Below, one piece after another: positions 44,925-55,357 of a DNA stretch of 64,000 nucleotides. Under the pieces are notes generated by a model, which did no database searches, was not told where the DNA came from, and saw only the letters and a list, made by a program, of their open reading frames with translations. This DNA is from Linum tenue (Eukaryota > Streptophyta > Magnoliopsida > Malpighiales > Linaceae). Position numbers and translations under genes: made by a program. Positions within the stretch are counted from its first letter, which is position 1; every line of letters starts with the position of its first letter. The DNA is taken from contig CAMGYJ010000007.1 in assembly GCA_946122785.1 (NCBI GenBank), positions 5,906,909 to 5,970,908 on the forward strand. Reading direction: 5' to 3'.

Positions 44925-45868
44925 ATAAAATCACATCAAAGATTCAACTAACGCCACCTAAAATATTAATGCCATTAAATTTGCGGAAGGTGCAAAAGGA
45001 GAAAGTATTATGAATTTCCATTTCTTTCCCCATTATTATGATGCTTCCCTTTCCCATTTTTGTCAATCCTTTTGTTTGGGTTGCTTCGGACACACGGAAT
45101 TTGTATTTATATCAGAAACTCGCAAACGGAAGAAGCAAAGGGAGGAAGAAGCAAAGAAGAAAAAAAATGGCACCCATCACCACCTTCTTCCTCTTTGTGT
45201 GTTCATGTCTAGACCTCATCAACCCGTCATCTTGGCTCCTGGAACTCCATCACTACTCCGCTTTCTCGTCGTCGTCGTCTTCTTCTTCTCGCCGGCGGCA
45301 AGTCTCGCCGTCGGCGCTCGCCCTTTCCTTTCCCGGTGCTTATTGAGAGATCTTCGCGGCAGGCGCATCTTGATCGTCAGTCTCATGGTGGGTTCATTGC
45401 CAATTGCAGCTTTGTGGTAGCAGTTAGCTAATCACTATATATGCTTAATTAGGGTTTCGTTACTTTGTAATTACCCAGATCTTGATTTAGAATTGGATTA
45501 GATTTTGTCCACTTTCAATTTTCAATTTTGTTCAGTTTCTGTATAGTTTATTAACCTAAAATAATCTTTTGTTGTCATTTACATAATTATAATGTCAATA
45601 TCCTGTTTAATTGAGTTTGTCTCGCCTATTATTTCGAACCTGTGAACTATGAGTCCCGTTATTAAAATAAACAACGAGTGTGAAATGGTACCGGATGCTA
45701 GACCGGGGAAACAGTGGTATGGTAGTAAAATCATAATTTAATTTAATTGTGCTTCAATCGTTTTCTAATATGAAAAAGGTGTGTATCGATTTGGAGTGCG
45801 GTATCCAATTTTTCAATCGGAGTACGTGTATGTGGAGGTCAGAGTTTGCCAGCTTGGAGACTGTGAAG
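44925..45868 (+). repeat. Duplicated segment, copy 1, carrying small ORF 1
   Basis: Homologous in order to 47230-49220: GCCACCTAAAATAT, GAAGGTGCAAA, TTTGGGTTGCTTCGGACACACGGA, then the small ORF, TTTCGTTACTTTGTAA.TTAC, and GAGTC.CGTTATTA. The block is interrupted by different insertions in each copy. Confidence 0.8.
45167..45346 (+). CDS. Small putative secreted peptide, 59 aa
   Basis: Family not recognised. ATG follows an A-run (GAAAAAAAATGG) and the frame is MAPITTFFLFVCSCLDLINP, then SSWLLELHHYS, a Ser tract of eight or nine residues, basic SRRRQVSPS and a tail ending FPGAY. The first ~17 residues are hydrophobic, like a signal peptide or anchor, and the basic site after the Ser tract could be a processing site. 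A paralogue with the same layout lies at 48681-48875, and the two differ mostly by in-frame changes. Function unknown; a chance ORF within a duplicated repeat remains possible. Confidence 0.45.
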   Translation: MAPITTFFLFVCSCLDLINPSSWLLELHHYSAFSSSSSSSSRRRQVSPSALALSFPGAY

Positions 45869-46347
45869 TAGGGATGGCAATTTCGACCTGACCCGATTTA
45901 CCCGACCTGTTTGACCTGTTTTGGGGCGTGTCCGACCCGCCCCGTAGGCGGAGCGGGGCGGGAATGGGTACCTCTCATCGACCCGACCTGCCTTGACTCG
46001 CCCCATTCTCGACCCATTCTTACCTAAATTACATGTAATCTTAGTCAAATGACTTCGGATTTTCCTCTTATTACATCATATTTTATGTATAATAAAGTTG
46101 TAAATAAGTGAAAAACTCAATTTCTCCAATAATTTAACTACATTTTTTATCAAATTATGATATCTTTATTGGTCTTTTAATTAAAATAACAAATAATTTT
46201 AATGTTTTTCGCATAAATTATATACCCAATGGGTCGACCTGCCCCGACCCGCGCCCCATAATAAATTATCCAACCCGATCCGGCCTGCCACGTGGCGGGT
46301 ATGGGTATCGAGATACCCTCCCCAGACCTGCCCCATTGCCATTCCTA
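45869..46347. mobile_element. hAT-type MITE, 479 bp (TAGGGATGGCAAT ends)
   Basis: TIRs TAGGGATGGCAAT and, inverted, TAGGAATGGCAAT. 8-bp flanks CTGTGAAG (45861-45868) and CTGTAAAG (46348-46355) differ by one base. The paralogous segment at 43535-43542 keeps one GTGTGAAG, the empty site. Non-coding interior. A related partial copy lies in the 2-oxoglutarate dioxygenase intron (62486-62740). Confidence 0.88.
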
Positions 46348-46355
46348 CTGTAAAG

Positions 46356-47229
46356 GTTGGAAGATGGGTGACACGTTGGTTATTTTGGGCTTACACGTAT
46401 TGGTTTACATGAAAACGCGGCTAAAAGTCTCTGTAATGACATGGACAGTGGGGCCACTATAGGTTCCTTCTGGCTGCCTACGTGTCCCGTCTATCGTGGC
46501 ACTTCGGATATTATTATACTCTAAAAAATGGAGTTTGTGGTTGACACTTGAATATTTTCCAAATAGGTATTTGTGGTACATGTTTAGGTAATTAACCACG
46601 TTAGGTGAGGCAAAATCTTGTGGTTGTTTGTATTTTTGGGATTGTGGTTAAGAAGTTTGGCGGGTAATATTTGGTTATCTATGAATTGTCCATGATCAAA
46701 ATTGAGCTTTTATTGGAGTTTCATTGTTGAGATTAAAAACTATTTTTATTTTTGGTTTGTATGTTAATTTTGATTTTATATTTTACTGCGCAAAAGAATT
46801 TTGTTACCTGTGATCAAAACAATGATATTCCTTTTTTTTTTTTTTTTTTAAATATATGGAGATCTTTTTGATCATTTATGCTGTCTCAAGACAATTTTAG
46901 CAACTGACTATATCTTACAAGGACAATTATAGCTGGGATCAGGAAGATGTACCTGGTAGTGAGAGATAAATATTTTTTATTTCAAAATGTATCAAAATGA
47001 ACGTAAACTTTTAAAATGTAATTAAATAAGTTTTTTTTAATTAAATTAAATTTATAATATATAAGATATAATCCGTTAAATATTAATCGAGAAGTGATTA
47101 TTATTTAATAAATAAATGTCCTATATATGAATTCATGTTTCCTTTCTTTTCCACAGTTTGATGTACATGTTCTACCATTTTCTACTGACTCTTGTCGCAG
47201 ATTTCTCCTTTAGCAGTTAGTTAGTTTCA
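46356..47229. other. Right half of the duplicated segment, then AT-rich spacer
   Basis: 46356-46460 continues the segment paralogous to 43540-43650. The rest is AT-rich with a poly(T) run at about 46830-46849. No gene recognised. Confidence 0.5.
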
Positions 47230-48592
47230 CCGACTTGAAAACATATCTAAGGTTCAACCAATGCCACCTAAAATATCAGAGATTTTAAAAGAGCTAGGTA
47301 GCCGCTGGTTAGGTTTGCTTGCTTATCCACAGAGCAATCATTACTTGAAATTGCAGAAGGTGCAAACCCCATTATGCTGCTTCCCTTTTACAATTTTGTC
47401 CATCTTTTTGTGGAGTTGATGGTATATTTGGTCTATGAACTATCATTGTAATCCTATCATGATCCATGTACTATTCTTTTTTGCCTCATATGATAATTCA
47501 AATATAAATATTTTCCTGTTCTAACTCTTGCTGTCAAAAATACTATTGATCTTCTGTTAAACGGGAATCCAACTACTCGCTAGACACACTAATTCAGGCA
47601 AACGATCATGTTTTGAACAAACTTATCTGGCTACATTAATCATTCAATCTCAACCAAAAATAGGCAGATTGGTTGATTTGATGGGAAATTGCAGGGTGAA
47701 ACTCGGGAAGGGATTAGTTGGGGACGAGGTTAAAAATATGGAGGAATGTTTTTTGTAACTATAAGGACTTTTTATGTGTTTGTGCTCTGTCTCGGTACTT
47801 TAGTTACATATGAATTTAATGGAGACTAACGAACTTTAAACGGTAAGGGTAAGTTTTAGGAAATACATGTACTTCGAAAGCCCGCGATAGGAAAATAAAT
47901 AGTTTAGAGGCGATTACCAGCCCGAGTCTGGGTAGTACCCCGGGACTGTACCATAAAAGACTGACCGGAGATTCCTCCAGGTAGCCATGTTCCATTACTC
48001 AAGACCTGGTTCCCTTCAAGAATTGGAATCCTGAAAGACACTCCTTTGAGTGCGACAAGGTCGTAAAACTCTCCACATAAGACCGAAGCGAGTTAGATTT
48101 ATTTGCATCAGCCGGCTCGATCCTCAAGTTAGGGTGTATAACCCTTGATAATGCTTCTGAGGCATAATTAAATATGGACCTTCCTTTTTAAGTGGGCCTA
48201 GAAAATCAAATATAAGGATGAAAAATTAAAGGCATTTTATTTTTCCTAGTTTTCTTAATCGACTCTTGTCTTCTTCGTTCTAACTTGGATTTCATTGTTG
48301 TGTTCTATAAAATGAGATCCATTTTCAATATTGTTTGAGAAAATTATTTGCATACCTCCCGTTACCAAATCCATAGCATATGGTATCTCCTATTCTCCTT
48401 CATCATGATTTATGTGGATCTAAAAATTTATGGGTGGAAAAACACAGCACCAAAAAATATCACTCTAAAAAAGTATTATAATTGAGAGCCAAAAATGGTA
48501 TTAACTCATCTTTTGTGTGGGTTGCTTTAGACACACGGAAGCAAAGCAATCATGGATGGCGTGCGTTTATGGTTTTGAGAGCAAGTGAAAGC

Positions 48593-48625
<33 letters not shown>

Positions 48626-48680
48626 AATACATATTTATATCGAAACCCACACGGTGAAGCAAAGTGGGGAAAAACAAAAA

Positions 48681-48875
48681 ATGGCGCCCATCACCACCTT
48701 CTTCATCTTTCTGTGTTCATGTCTCGACCTTCTCAACCCATCATCTTGGCTACCGGAACTCCATCACTACTCCTCTTCCTCTTCTTCTTCTTCTCACGGC
48801 CGGCGGCAAGTCTCACCGTCGCCGCTCGCCCTTTCCTCACTCGGAATGGGTCATATTTTCCCCGGCGCTTATTGA
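48681..48875 (+). CDS. Small putative secreted peptide, 64 aa (paralogue of 45167-45346)
   Basis: Family not recognised. Starts MAPITTFFIFLCSCLDLLNP, then SSWLPELHHYS, a Ser tract, HGRRQVSPSPLALSSL and a tail ending HIFPGAY. It has the same start context, hydrophobic N-terminus, Ser tract, basic RRQVSPS motif and FPGAY end as the other copy. Indels between copies, such as the five extra codons before FPGAY, keep the frame. Its leader carries a GA microsatellite. Either a real small secreted protein gene or a chance ORF. Confidence 0.48.
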   Translation: MAPITTFFIFLCSCLDLLNPSSWLPELHHYSSSSSSSSHGRRQVSPSPLALSSLGMGHIFPGAY

Positions 48876-49230
48876 GAGATCTTCACGGCAGGTGGCAGCT
48901 GGGAATGCTCTTGATCGTCAGCCTCGTGATGAGCTTTCATTGCCAATTTGCATCTTTTATGCTGGCTTATTATTAGGGTTTCATTACTTTGTAAATTACA
49001 TAGATCTTGATTTACAATTTGATTAGGTTTTGCTCACTTCCCATTTTGCTCGGTTTCTGTATATGCTATTAATCTAATTTTTTTTGTTATTGTTGTTGTC
49101 ATTCACACCATTTTTAATGCCTATACCAATCACTTGTTTGCGAGACGTCAGTGAGACTGGAATTATTTCGAACATATGCACCGTGAGTCTCGTTATTATT
49201 AAATTAAATGAAAAAAATTGAAGGAGTGCG

Positions 49231-49567
49231 CAAATTTTTTTTTTTTTTTACAAAAGGTAATCATATATATTGATTGGAGAAAAAGATATTACATTCTGGA
49301 AACCAGCCAGGTCTGGAAATAAAAAAAATCGACATGCAATCGGGTACAAAGCGAGGACCTTTCTAGCCCCCAAATGGGCTAACCTATTGTTACTCCAACC
49401 TACAAAGCGAACAGTAAGCGCACTATGACAATAAAACATCAGAAGGAGCTCTTCAAGTACAGCCCCAATCCGATCATCCCGTGCATCCCGCCGAATAATT
49501 TTATCAATAATGACATTGGCATCACCTTGGAAACACACCGCATGGACGCCCAGCTCCAGGCACCACG
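49231..49567 (-). mobile_element. 5'-truncated LINE insertion, 337 bp, with exact 11-bp TSD
   Basis: Minus strand: an RNase H-like tail (VCFQGDANVIIDKIIRRD, VRFVGWSNNRLAHLGARK) followed by a poly(A) tail (T-run at 49235-49249 on plus). It is flanked on both sides by GAAGGAGTGCG (49220-49230 and 49568-49578), a target-site duplication of target-primed reverse transcription. Only the element's 3' end was copied. Confidence 0.92.
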
Positions 49568-49791
49568 GAAGGAGTGCGGAATCGTACTAGAGTTTTATTA
49601 GAAAAACAATATGATGTTTATGCTCGTAAAATGCTTATCGATTTAGAGTATGATCCGACCGAACTATAGATTGCGATTTCTGAGACATTGAAAAACACTC
49701 AAAGTCGTTACAGGTTATAATCATGAAACCAGTTGAGGTTAGGTGTAAAAGTTTGAAATTGTGGCCTATTTAATTTGGTTCAACAACTTAA

Positions 49792-50056
49792 TCGTTTGGA
49801 TGGATCAATCTAGAAATGAGTCAATTTGATCAATTGTCTCGTTTTACAAACGAGGCAATTAAAACGAGTCAATTCGAATTACCTGCCCCCACCCCAGGTA
49901 ATTGAAATTGACTCAAAACGGATCAATTCAAAATACCTCAGACAGATTGATCCATCCAAAATTTTTGCTGGCAAACGAGGCAATTTGGTATAATTGTCTC
50001 AAAACGAGATAATTGTGTCAAATTGATCAGTTACAATTTCTCATCCAAACGACCCC
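49792..50056. mobile_element. PIF/Harbinger-like MITE, 265 bp
   Basis: The left end TCGTTTGGATGG and the right end CATCCAAACGACCCC are inverted, with opposed CAATTGTCTCGTTTT motifs inside. TAA flanks both sides (49789-49791 and 50057-50059). The left terminus lacks the first GGGG. About 210 bp are shared with the PIP2 intron 3 copy. Confidence 0.78.
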
Positions 50057-50367
50057 TAAATTTTTTAGCACCATGCCATTGTCGAAGGCCCCAAAAGAAA
50101 AAAAACAGACGAAACCCACGCCATTTCCGATTGAAGTTGGAGAAGGGCAAAGCCGCCATTGGTATGATGATCTGTGATGTAAGCTTCTGAGTTGTGACCT
50201 TCGCTCGTTGGCCCATTGAAAACTGCACCCAACTTGTTTGAGCCAGTCTGGGACTTAGAACCTCTATTATTTTCCCTTTGACAGAAAATCTAATCCCAGA
50301 TTTCTCGACCATCATCTCTTCCTTCCGCTGGGGGCAGAGTTGGGGAAGACTCTGTTGGGAATTGGAT

Positions 50368-50649
50368 ATGCATCTATGGCCTACAATCAAGTTGAGAGAC
50401 TCCTTCAGCATCGACTACATCCGGCGGTTGGATTGGAACCTCCACCGGATGAAAGTCGACAAGAAAAGCAAGCAGCGTCTCCTGGACGACGGCGGTGACC
50501 AGGAGAGCGGCGCTCCTGGAGACGAAGGAGTAGAAGAAGAAGAAGGGTCCATTTCAAAGGACGGGTTCACCGAAAGAGCTGCTTTCGTATGCAGAGAGAT
50601 CTTCTTGGTCCTCTCGTGCTGTTACTGCTGTTTCTGCTGTGGAGGTTAG
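50368..50649 (+). CDS. Small protein with Cys-rich C-terminus, 93 aa
   Basis: Frame MHLWPTIKLRDSFSIDYIRR, then LDWNLHRMKVDKKSKQRLL, an acidic Gly/Glu-rich middle and a C-terminal hydrophobic stretch REIFLVLSCCYCCFCCGG with six cysteines. The tail resembles Cys-rich transmembrane (CYSTM-like) modules that anchor small plant proteins by the C-terminus, but the match is only compositional. The start at 50368 was chosen because the basic, aromatic N-terminus begins there; an in-frame upstream ATG at 50278 would add 30 residues without obvious character. I do not know a name for it. Confidence 0.55.
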   Translation: MHLWPTIKLRDSFSIDYIRRLDWNLHRMKVDKKSKQRLLDDGGDQESGAPGDEGVEEEEGSISKDGFTERAAFVCREIFLVLSCCYCCFCCGG

Positions 50650-52294
50650 TTTCATTACTGGTATTGGCTTTTGGGTTTCTGGCAAGTTTGAATTCGTTCA
50701 ATTCGTGGATTTCTGGTTACTGCTGGGTATGGCTGAGATCTCTGCTCGGGCAATAGAACCCTTTTCTGGTGTAGTGTTTGGTGTTTATTTACTTGCTGCA
50801 CCTTCCAAATGCCGATGAAGCTACCCATTCGAGCTCGCTGGGCGTTTATTTAGTTCCTCTGTGGAGGTTTTGTTTGTTAGGTTAATTGTTGGGGAGATGA
50901 TATGTCCGATTGAATTGAAGTGATTCGTGAGAAATGCTGTAGCCATAGAATATCAGAAGTTCTATGAGTCTGTATATAGAATGATTGTAAAGATATGATA
51001 GGCAGAGATGAACCCGTAGAAGTTAACCACCACTTAAGGTCTGTTGATGGGGGGTTTGATGTGAGGTATTCTGTCCAAGAACTCCCAAGAGCTAGCCAAA
51101 CATCTGAATTGGTCGTTGTACCTACAAGAAACAAACCACATTCATAGGGTACCATTTATCATAAGTTGTGAGCTTACAAGAGTGGGTTTGATCTGAAGAT
51201 ACATCCCAGAAGACAGGTTTCAGATAGTCCGTGAAGTGGTGCCTATTTCGACTATCAATTGAAATTTGGATTAGCCGTTATCTTGTGGGACGTCTGAACT
51301 GTTCTTGTAATGGCAGAAGGAGCTGGCAATTCATCCTGGCAAAAGCTTTAGGTTAGTTTGTAATGCTGCAGCCAGCTGCAAACAAGTGAAAGGTTTCCTT
51401 TTTGGATAGAGCATGGCAGTGCAGCAATATTCATGAGTTTCTTCTTGTTCCTCATGTTATGAACATGTGCAGGAGAGATGTTTTTGATTGCCCTCATCAG
51501 TCTAGAACTTGAGTTTGCAGGATTAGTGTTGCCTGATGCAGTTTGTTCTTGTTTACGTTTACCGCCCCCCAGTTATGAATCTGGTTTTTCTTGTTGAAAG
51601 TTGGAGAGGAATTGCCTCTTCTCTTCTGGCCTGCTAAATCCCACAATTTGATTTTCCAGCTTGCGTCGATTGAGACGTAGACATGAAGCTGCACAAAGGA
51701 TTGAATAGGCAGTGGCTGGAAGGACAGCATGTTGTTGAACACATAGGCAATCCTCGACAAGGACAGAATCCTAAAACTAGTAGTGCCGTGACAGCACAGA
51801 TGAACTATAGTATTGCGTTTGTTACGCTTTGTTTCAGCTATCATTCTTCCTTAACTGGAGCATGGAAGCATTGTTCCCGTCATTGCTGAAAAAACTTCAG
51901 GGGTTGATCGGTAGGTTTGCAGCCTAGCTAGCTACATTAGTCTATGTTAGCTTGAGTTAGAGTGGTGCAATATAGTAATTGTAATAGCAAATTGTATATG
52001 CACAAAATGGTGCATTTTGAAAGCAATCCACTGGTGAATGTAACGTGACAAATGAACGAAATATAAAGAAGTGAAATGTACCAAGTTTGACGAATGTAAC
52101 GGTCTTCAGAATGTCAACAGGTTTCATGTTCAGATTGAGATTGAGATGGGATGGGATCACCCACATTTTCAGCTCATAAACAAACAGTAGCAATCCAATT
52201 CCAAACGCCATTTCTCCTATAGCTTCCTCCCATCAATCATCACCACACTCTGCCACTTTCTCGAGATAAAGAGGACGAGAAGGAAAGATCCGCC
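50650..52294. other. Spacer between the small gene and WAP
   Basis: Probable 3' UTR, then AT-balanced DNA. No gene, RNA or element recognised. A minus-strand open frame at 51497-51844 has no motif. The WAP 5' leader occupies roughly the last 100 bp. Confidence 0.5.
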
Positions 52295-55203
52295 ATGGAT
52301 GGAATTGTGGGGAAGGTGGGAGGGAGGTTCAGAATCTCGCTAACGGATTCGACAATGATGAAGATCCTCCATTCCGCCATGGACAAGTCTCACGAGCGAG
52401 TCAAGTCCGAACAGGGCGTCATCCTCCGGCTGACGGAGATATCCAAATTCTACGAGCTGGCGGTAATGCTGCTAGACGGCTGCCTGCGCTTCGTCGGGGA
52501 CGAAGCGGTGGCCAGCAGCAGCAACAGCGCCGTCGCGGAGGAGAGCGGCGACGAGGATGTCGTGGGAGACCTAGCTGAGATCAGGGACCGGCTCCGAGGC
52601 CGGCTGAGGGAGACGGAGCTCGCGATCGCGGAGAAGGACAGGGAGTTCAGGTGCAGGTTCGGCGACGAATCGCCCGAGCTGAAGCGGCTCGATTCTCTGG
52701 GCGTGGATTTCAGGCTGGAGAAGCTGAAGAGTAGTGCCGAGGGGAATTCGGAGGAAGAGTTCTCGGAGCTTCAGCATTCGGTGGATCAGCAGGTGATGAA
52801 CATCAAACAGAAGCTCGGCCCTGAGTACAAGATGGTGGAGAAGAGGAGGAACAAGAGCGTCGATTGCTTGAGGATCGATCAGATGGGATCCGAGATCGAC
52901 ATCTTGAAATCGACGATGGATCTCGCGTTTGGGAGGATGCACAGTGTTATGTCGTTGTCGGAATCGGAGAAGCAAGCGGAGCAGCGGTGGGGATGTGAGA
53001 TTGAGCGAGGGACGACGGCTGTCTTGATCAGAGGGTTCATGGAGGATTTGGAAGAGAGATTTGTTTCAGAAATCGACATGAGAGGAAAGCGGGGTTCGAT
53101 TGCGTTGAATGTGGGTTTGATGGATGTGATGAATGAGTTGAGATGCTTGCAGGATGAATCTATGAGCCCCAGAGGAAAGGTGAGGGAAGTGCTTGGGAAA
53201 ATTGAGAATCTAGTTCAATGGTATGGGGGCCATGGAAACCAGGAGGCTTCTTTAGTGAAAAGTTTGGATGAGTATGATCAGGAAAGAAAGCCAGAATCGA
53301 TGGTTGATTGTTCGGATGGCGGATTTAATGAAGTTAATGATACTACTGATGCATCAAGAGAAGAACTAGTTAATGAGATTGAGATGCTGCAAATGGGGAT
53401 GGAAGAGTCATGTTTGCAGAGTTCGATGACGGAGAAGATTTATCTTGCTGTAATTGAAGGAATGTTGTATGATTTCCGCAGCTGGTTACGTGATCGTGAC
53501 ATTGAGAGCAGAATTAAGGAAGAAATTGTCAAAGATGTTGTTGAAGGAACAGTGTATCAGTGGAACCAGAAACTGGGAAATGATAGAATTGAAGGTGAGA
53601 TCAGGGAAGAAGTGCACCAGATTGTCCTTAGTGAAGTGATGAAGGAAATAGGGTCTCGGCTTCAGTTCACACTGATGGAATCTCAGGATGTCGTTTATGA
53701 ATGCAAATTGGAAGGTGAACTGAGGGAAGAAATGAATGAAGTCCTCTTCAGGGGAACCTGTAGAGACTGGAACGATGTTGTAGAAAGACACGAAGCTGAA
53801 GAAGGCCTTGGCAAAGAAGTTTCTCTGACTGTATTTGGAGAGAGTCTGAGAGACATTACTGAAACAGGAAATCATATGGCAAGGAGCTTGAAATGGGCTG
53901 AAGATTTATATTCATCTGAGTGTATGGAGAATGCAGTGAAGGAGGAAATTTGTATGGTTTTCCTGAGAGAAACCTGCAAGAGTTGGCAGGATGAGATAGA
54001 TGCTCATTGCTATGAGGATTTCCTAAAGGAAGAGATCTTCCGATTGCTTGTTACAGAGGTCATTAGTGAAGCTTATGAAATTGGCAAAGGAGGAGGGTGC
54101 GTTTCTGCTGATGGACTCCATGAAAGTGCAGAATTCAATGTGATTCAGAAACCAAGTTCACTGGATCTAATACCGGTTGGCCATTCCAAGATGAAGTTGC
54201 AGAAAGACCACCTGTGCATTGGAGGCCTGCAAGAAGGAGACGCAAACAAACAAGTGATATCTGGAAAGTTGCTCACCGAGATGAAAAGCAATTGCAGTTC
54301 AGTGAGTAGTTCAGTTACGCGAGCCATAGAACATTTAGCAGTGAGTAAGAGACACTTGAGTGAACTAAGAGGTGGTTTAGGAATCCGAGATGGAGACATG
54401 ATAGTAACATATGTTGATCATGCAGCAGTGGAACTTCTGCAACCAGAGAAAAGTGAGGAGGTGAAATTAACACTGTCTGCTGCTGCAATTGAACAACTCG
54501 TCAGTGTTTCAGAAGTATTTACTACCTTCAACTGTGCAGTCGAGGCAAGATTAGGACTCAACATATCGAGGTACATCTCTTCACTTTCCATTCTCCCCAC
54601 ATTAGATTTAGCCTACTGCACAGAGGATGCTATGAGCTGCAGTTTTGATGGCATGTATTTCAGGCTCCCTCTAATGCCTTTACAGGTTGCAAGAGGCAAC
54701 ACAGCGCTTAAGTCCACTGGTGGAAGTTGTCGCCTCAATGAAGAGTAAGGAAAGTCGATACGCAGAAGCGTTCATCAGGCAAAGCGAGAATCTCAGAAGG
54801 GCTGAAATCGAGGTTATGGACAATTTTTTCCCCCTCACATTTTATTTTTTACTCCCAAGTTGGAAATCCGGATTCAGTTCTGGAAGTCCAGATTAAAGCT
54901 GTGTTTGGTACTGTGATATAGGTTGATCTACTGGGAGATCAGGTGGATGCACTCTTGGGACTTCTTGAGAAGATATATCACATTCTGCACCAATATCCAC
55001 CTATCCTGCAACAAAATTTTGAGGTAAAAGAAAGCTGCTCCTTTTCCTTGGGGTCTGAATTTGATGGTCTTTCCTTGTGATTCAAGTCATTTATTACATA
55101 TTTTATTCTTGTTGTCTGAAGGTTGGTTGTTCTCTGGTTTCTCTTCCGTGTTATGCAGGTCTCAGACATTCTGATGATGATTAAGAGGCAGTTACATAAC
55201 TAG
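52295..55203 (+). CDS. WAP: WPP domain-associated protein (WAP), coiled-coil
   Basis: Coiled-coil protein that, in tomato and Arabidopsis relatives (At2g34730 type), binds the WPP domain of nuclear-envelope/Golgi-associated proteins. Four exons join in phase to 849 aa: 52295-54570, 54686-54812, 54922-55023, 55159-55203. The N-terminus has SLTDSTMMKILHSAMDKSHE, then long heptad-like stretches (LAEIRDRLRGRLRETELA; EIDILKSTMDLAFGRM). The middle has four degenerate repeats of the form (I/L)xEEI...V..E (about residues 407-590). The C-terminus ends in EVDLLGDQVDALLGLLEKIY and QQNFEVSDILMMIKRQL. A first-exon read-through to 54748 exists, but the spliced frame restores the family C-terminus (ISRLQEATQRLSPL). 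The N-terminus and C-terminal motif match the family. Confidence 0.9.
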
Positions 55204-55357
55204 AAGGGCTCCTGCTTATAGCAACAGTTTCATGGCTTCTTGAGACATTTAATCAGAAAGGGCAACCAACATAAATTTTTGCAGGCTGTTAGTGAACGCT
55301 CCACTCAATTCGAGCCCGAATTAGCTACCTTGATCCAACGATGTTCTCGTAATCATT

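Larger units (their letters stand above)
47230..49680 (+). repeat. Duplicated segment, copy 2, with insertions
   Basis: Homologous to 44925-45868 but expanded. About 1.1 kb of unrelated DNA sits at roughly 47412-48515, between CCATCTTTTTGTGG and GTGTGGGTTGCTTTAGACACACGG. A LINE copy sits at 49231-49567. A GA microsatellite (about 48595-48621) lies in the leader of the small ORF. Confidence 0.75.

Noticed and set aside
51497..51844. Minus-strand 115-codon ORF
   Set aside because: No motif, no homologue remembered, intron-like base composition around it; probably chance.
54571..54748. Longer WAP exon 1 ending at 54748 (817 codons)
   Set aside because: Splicing at 54570/54686 restores the conserved C-terminus LQEATQRLSPL and EVDLLGDQVDALLGLL, which the read-through loses.
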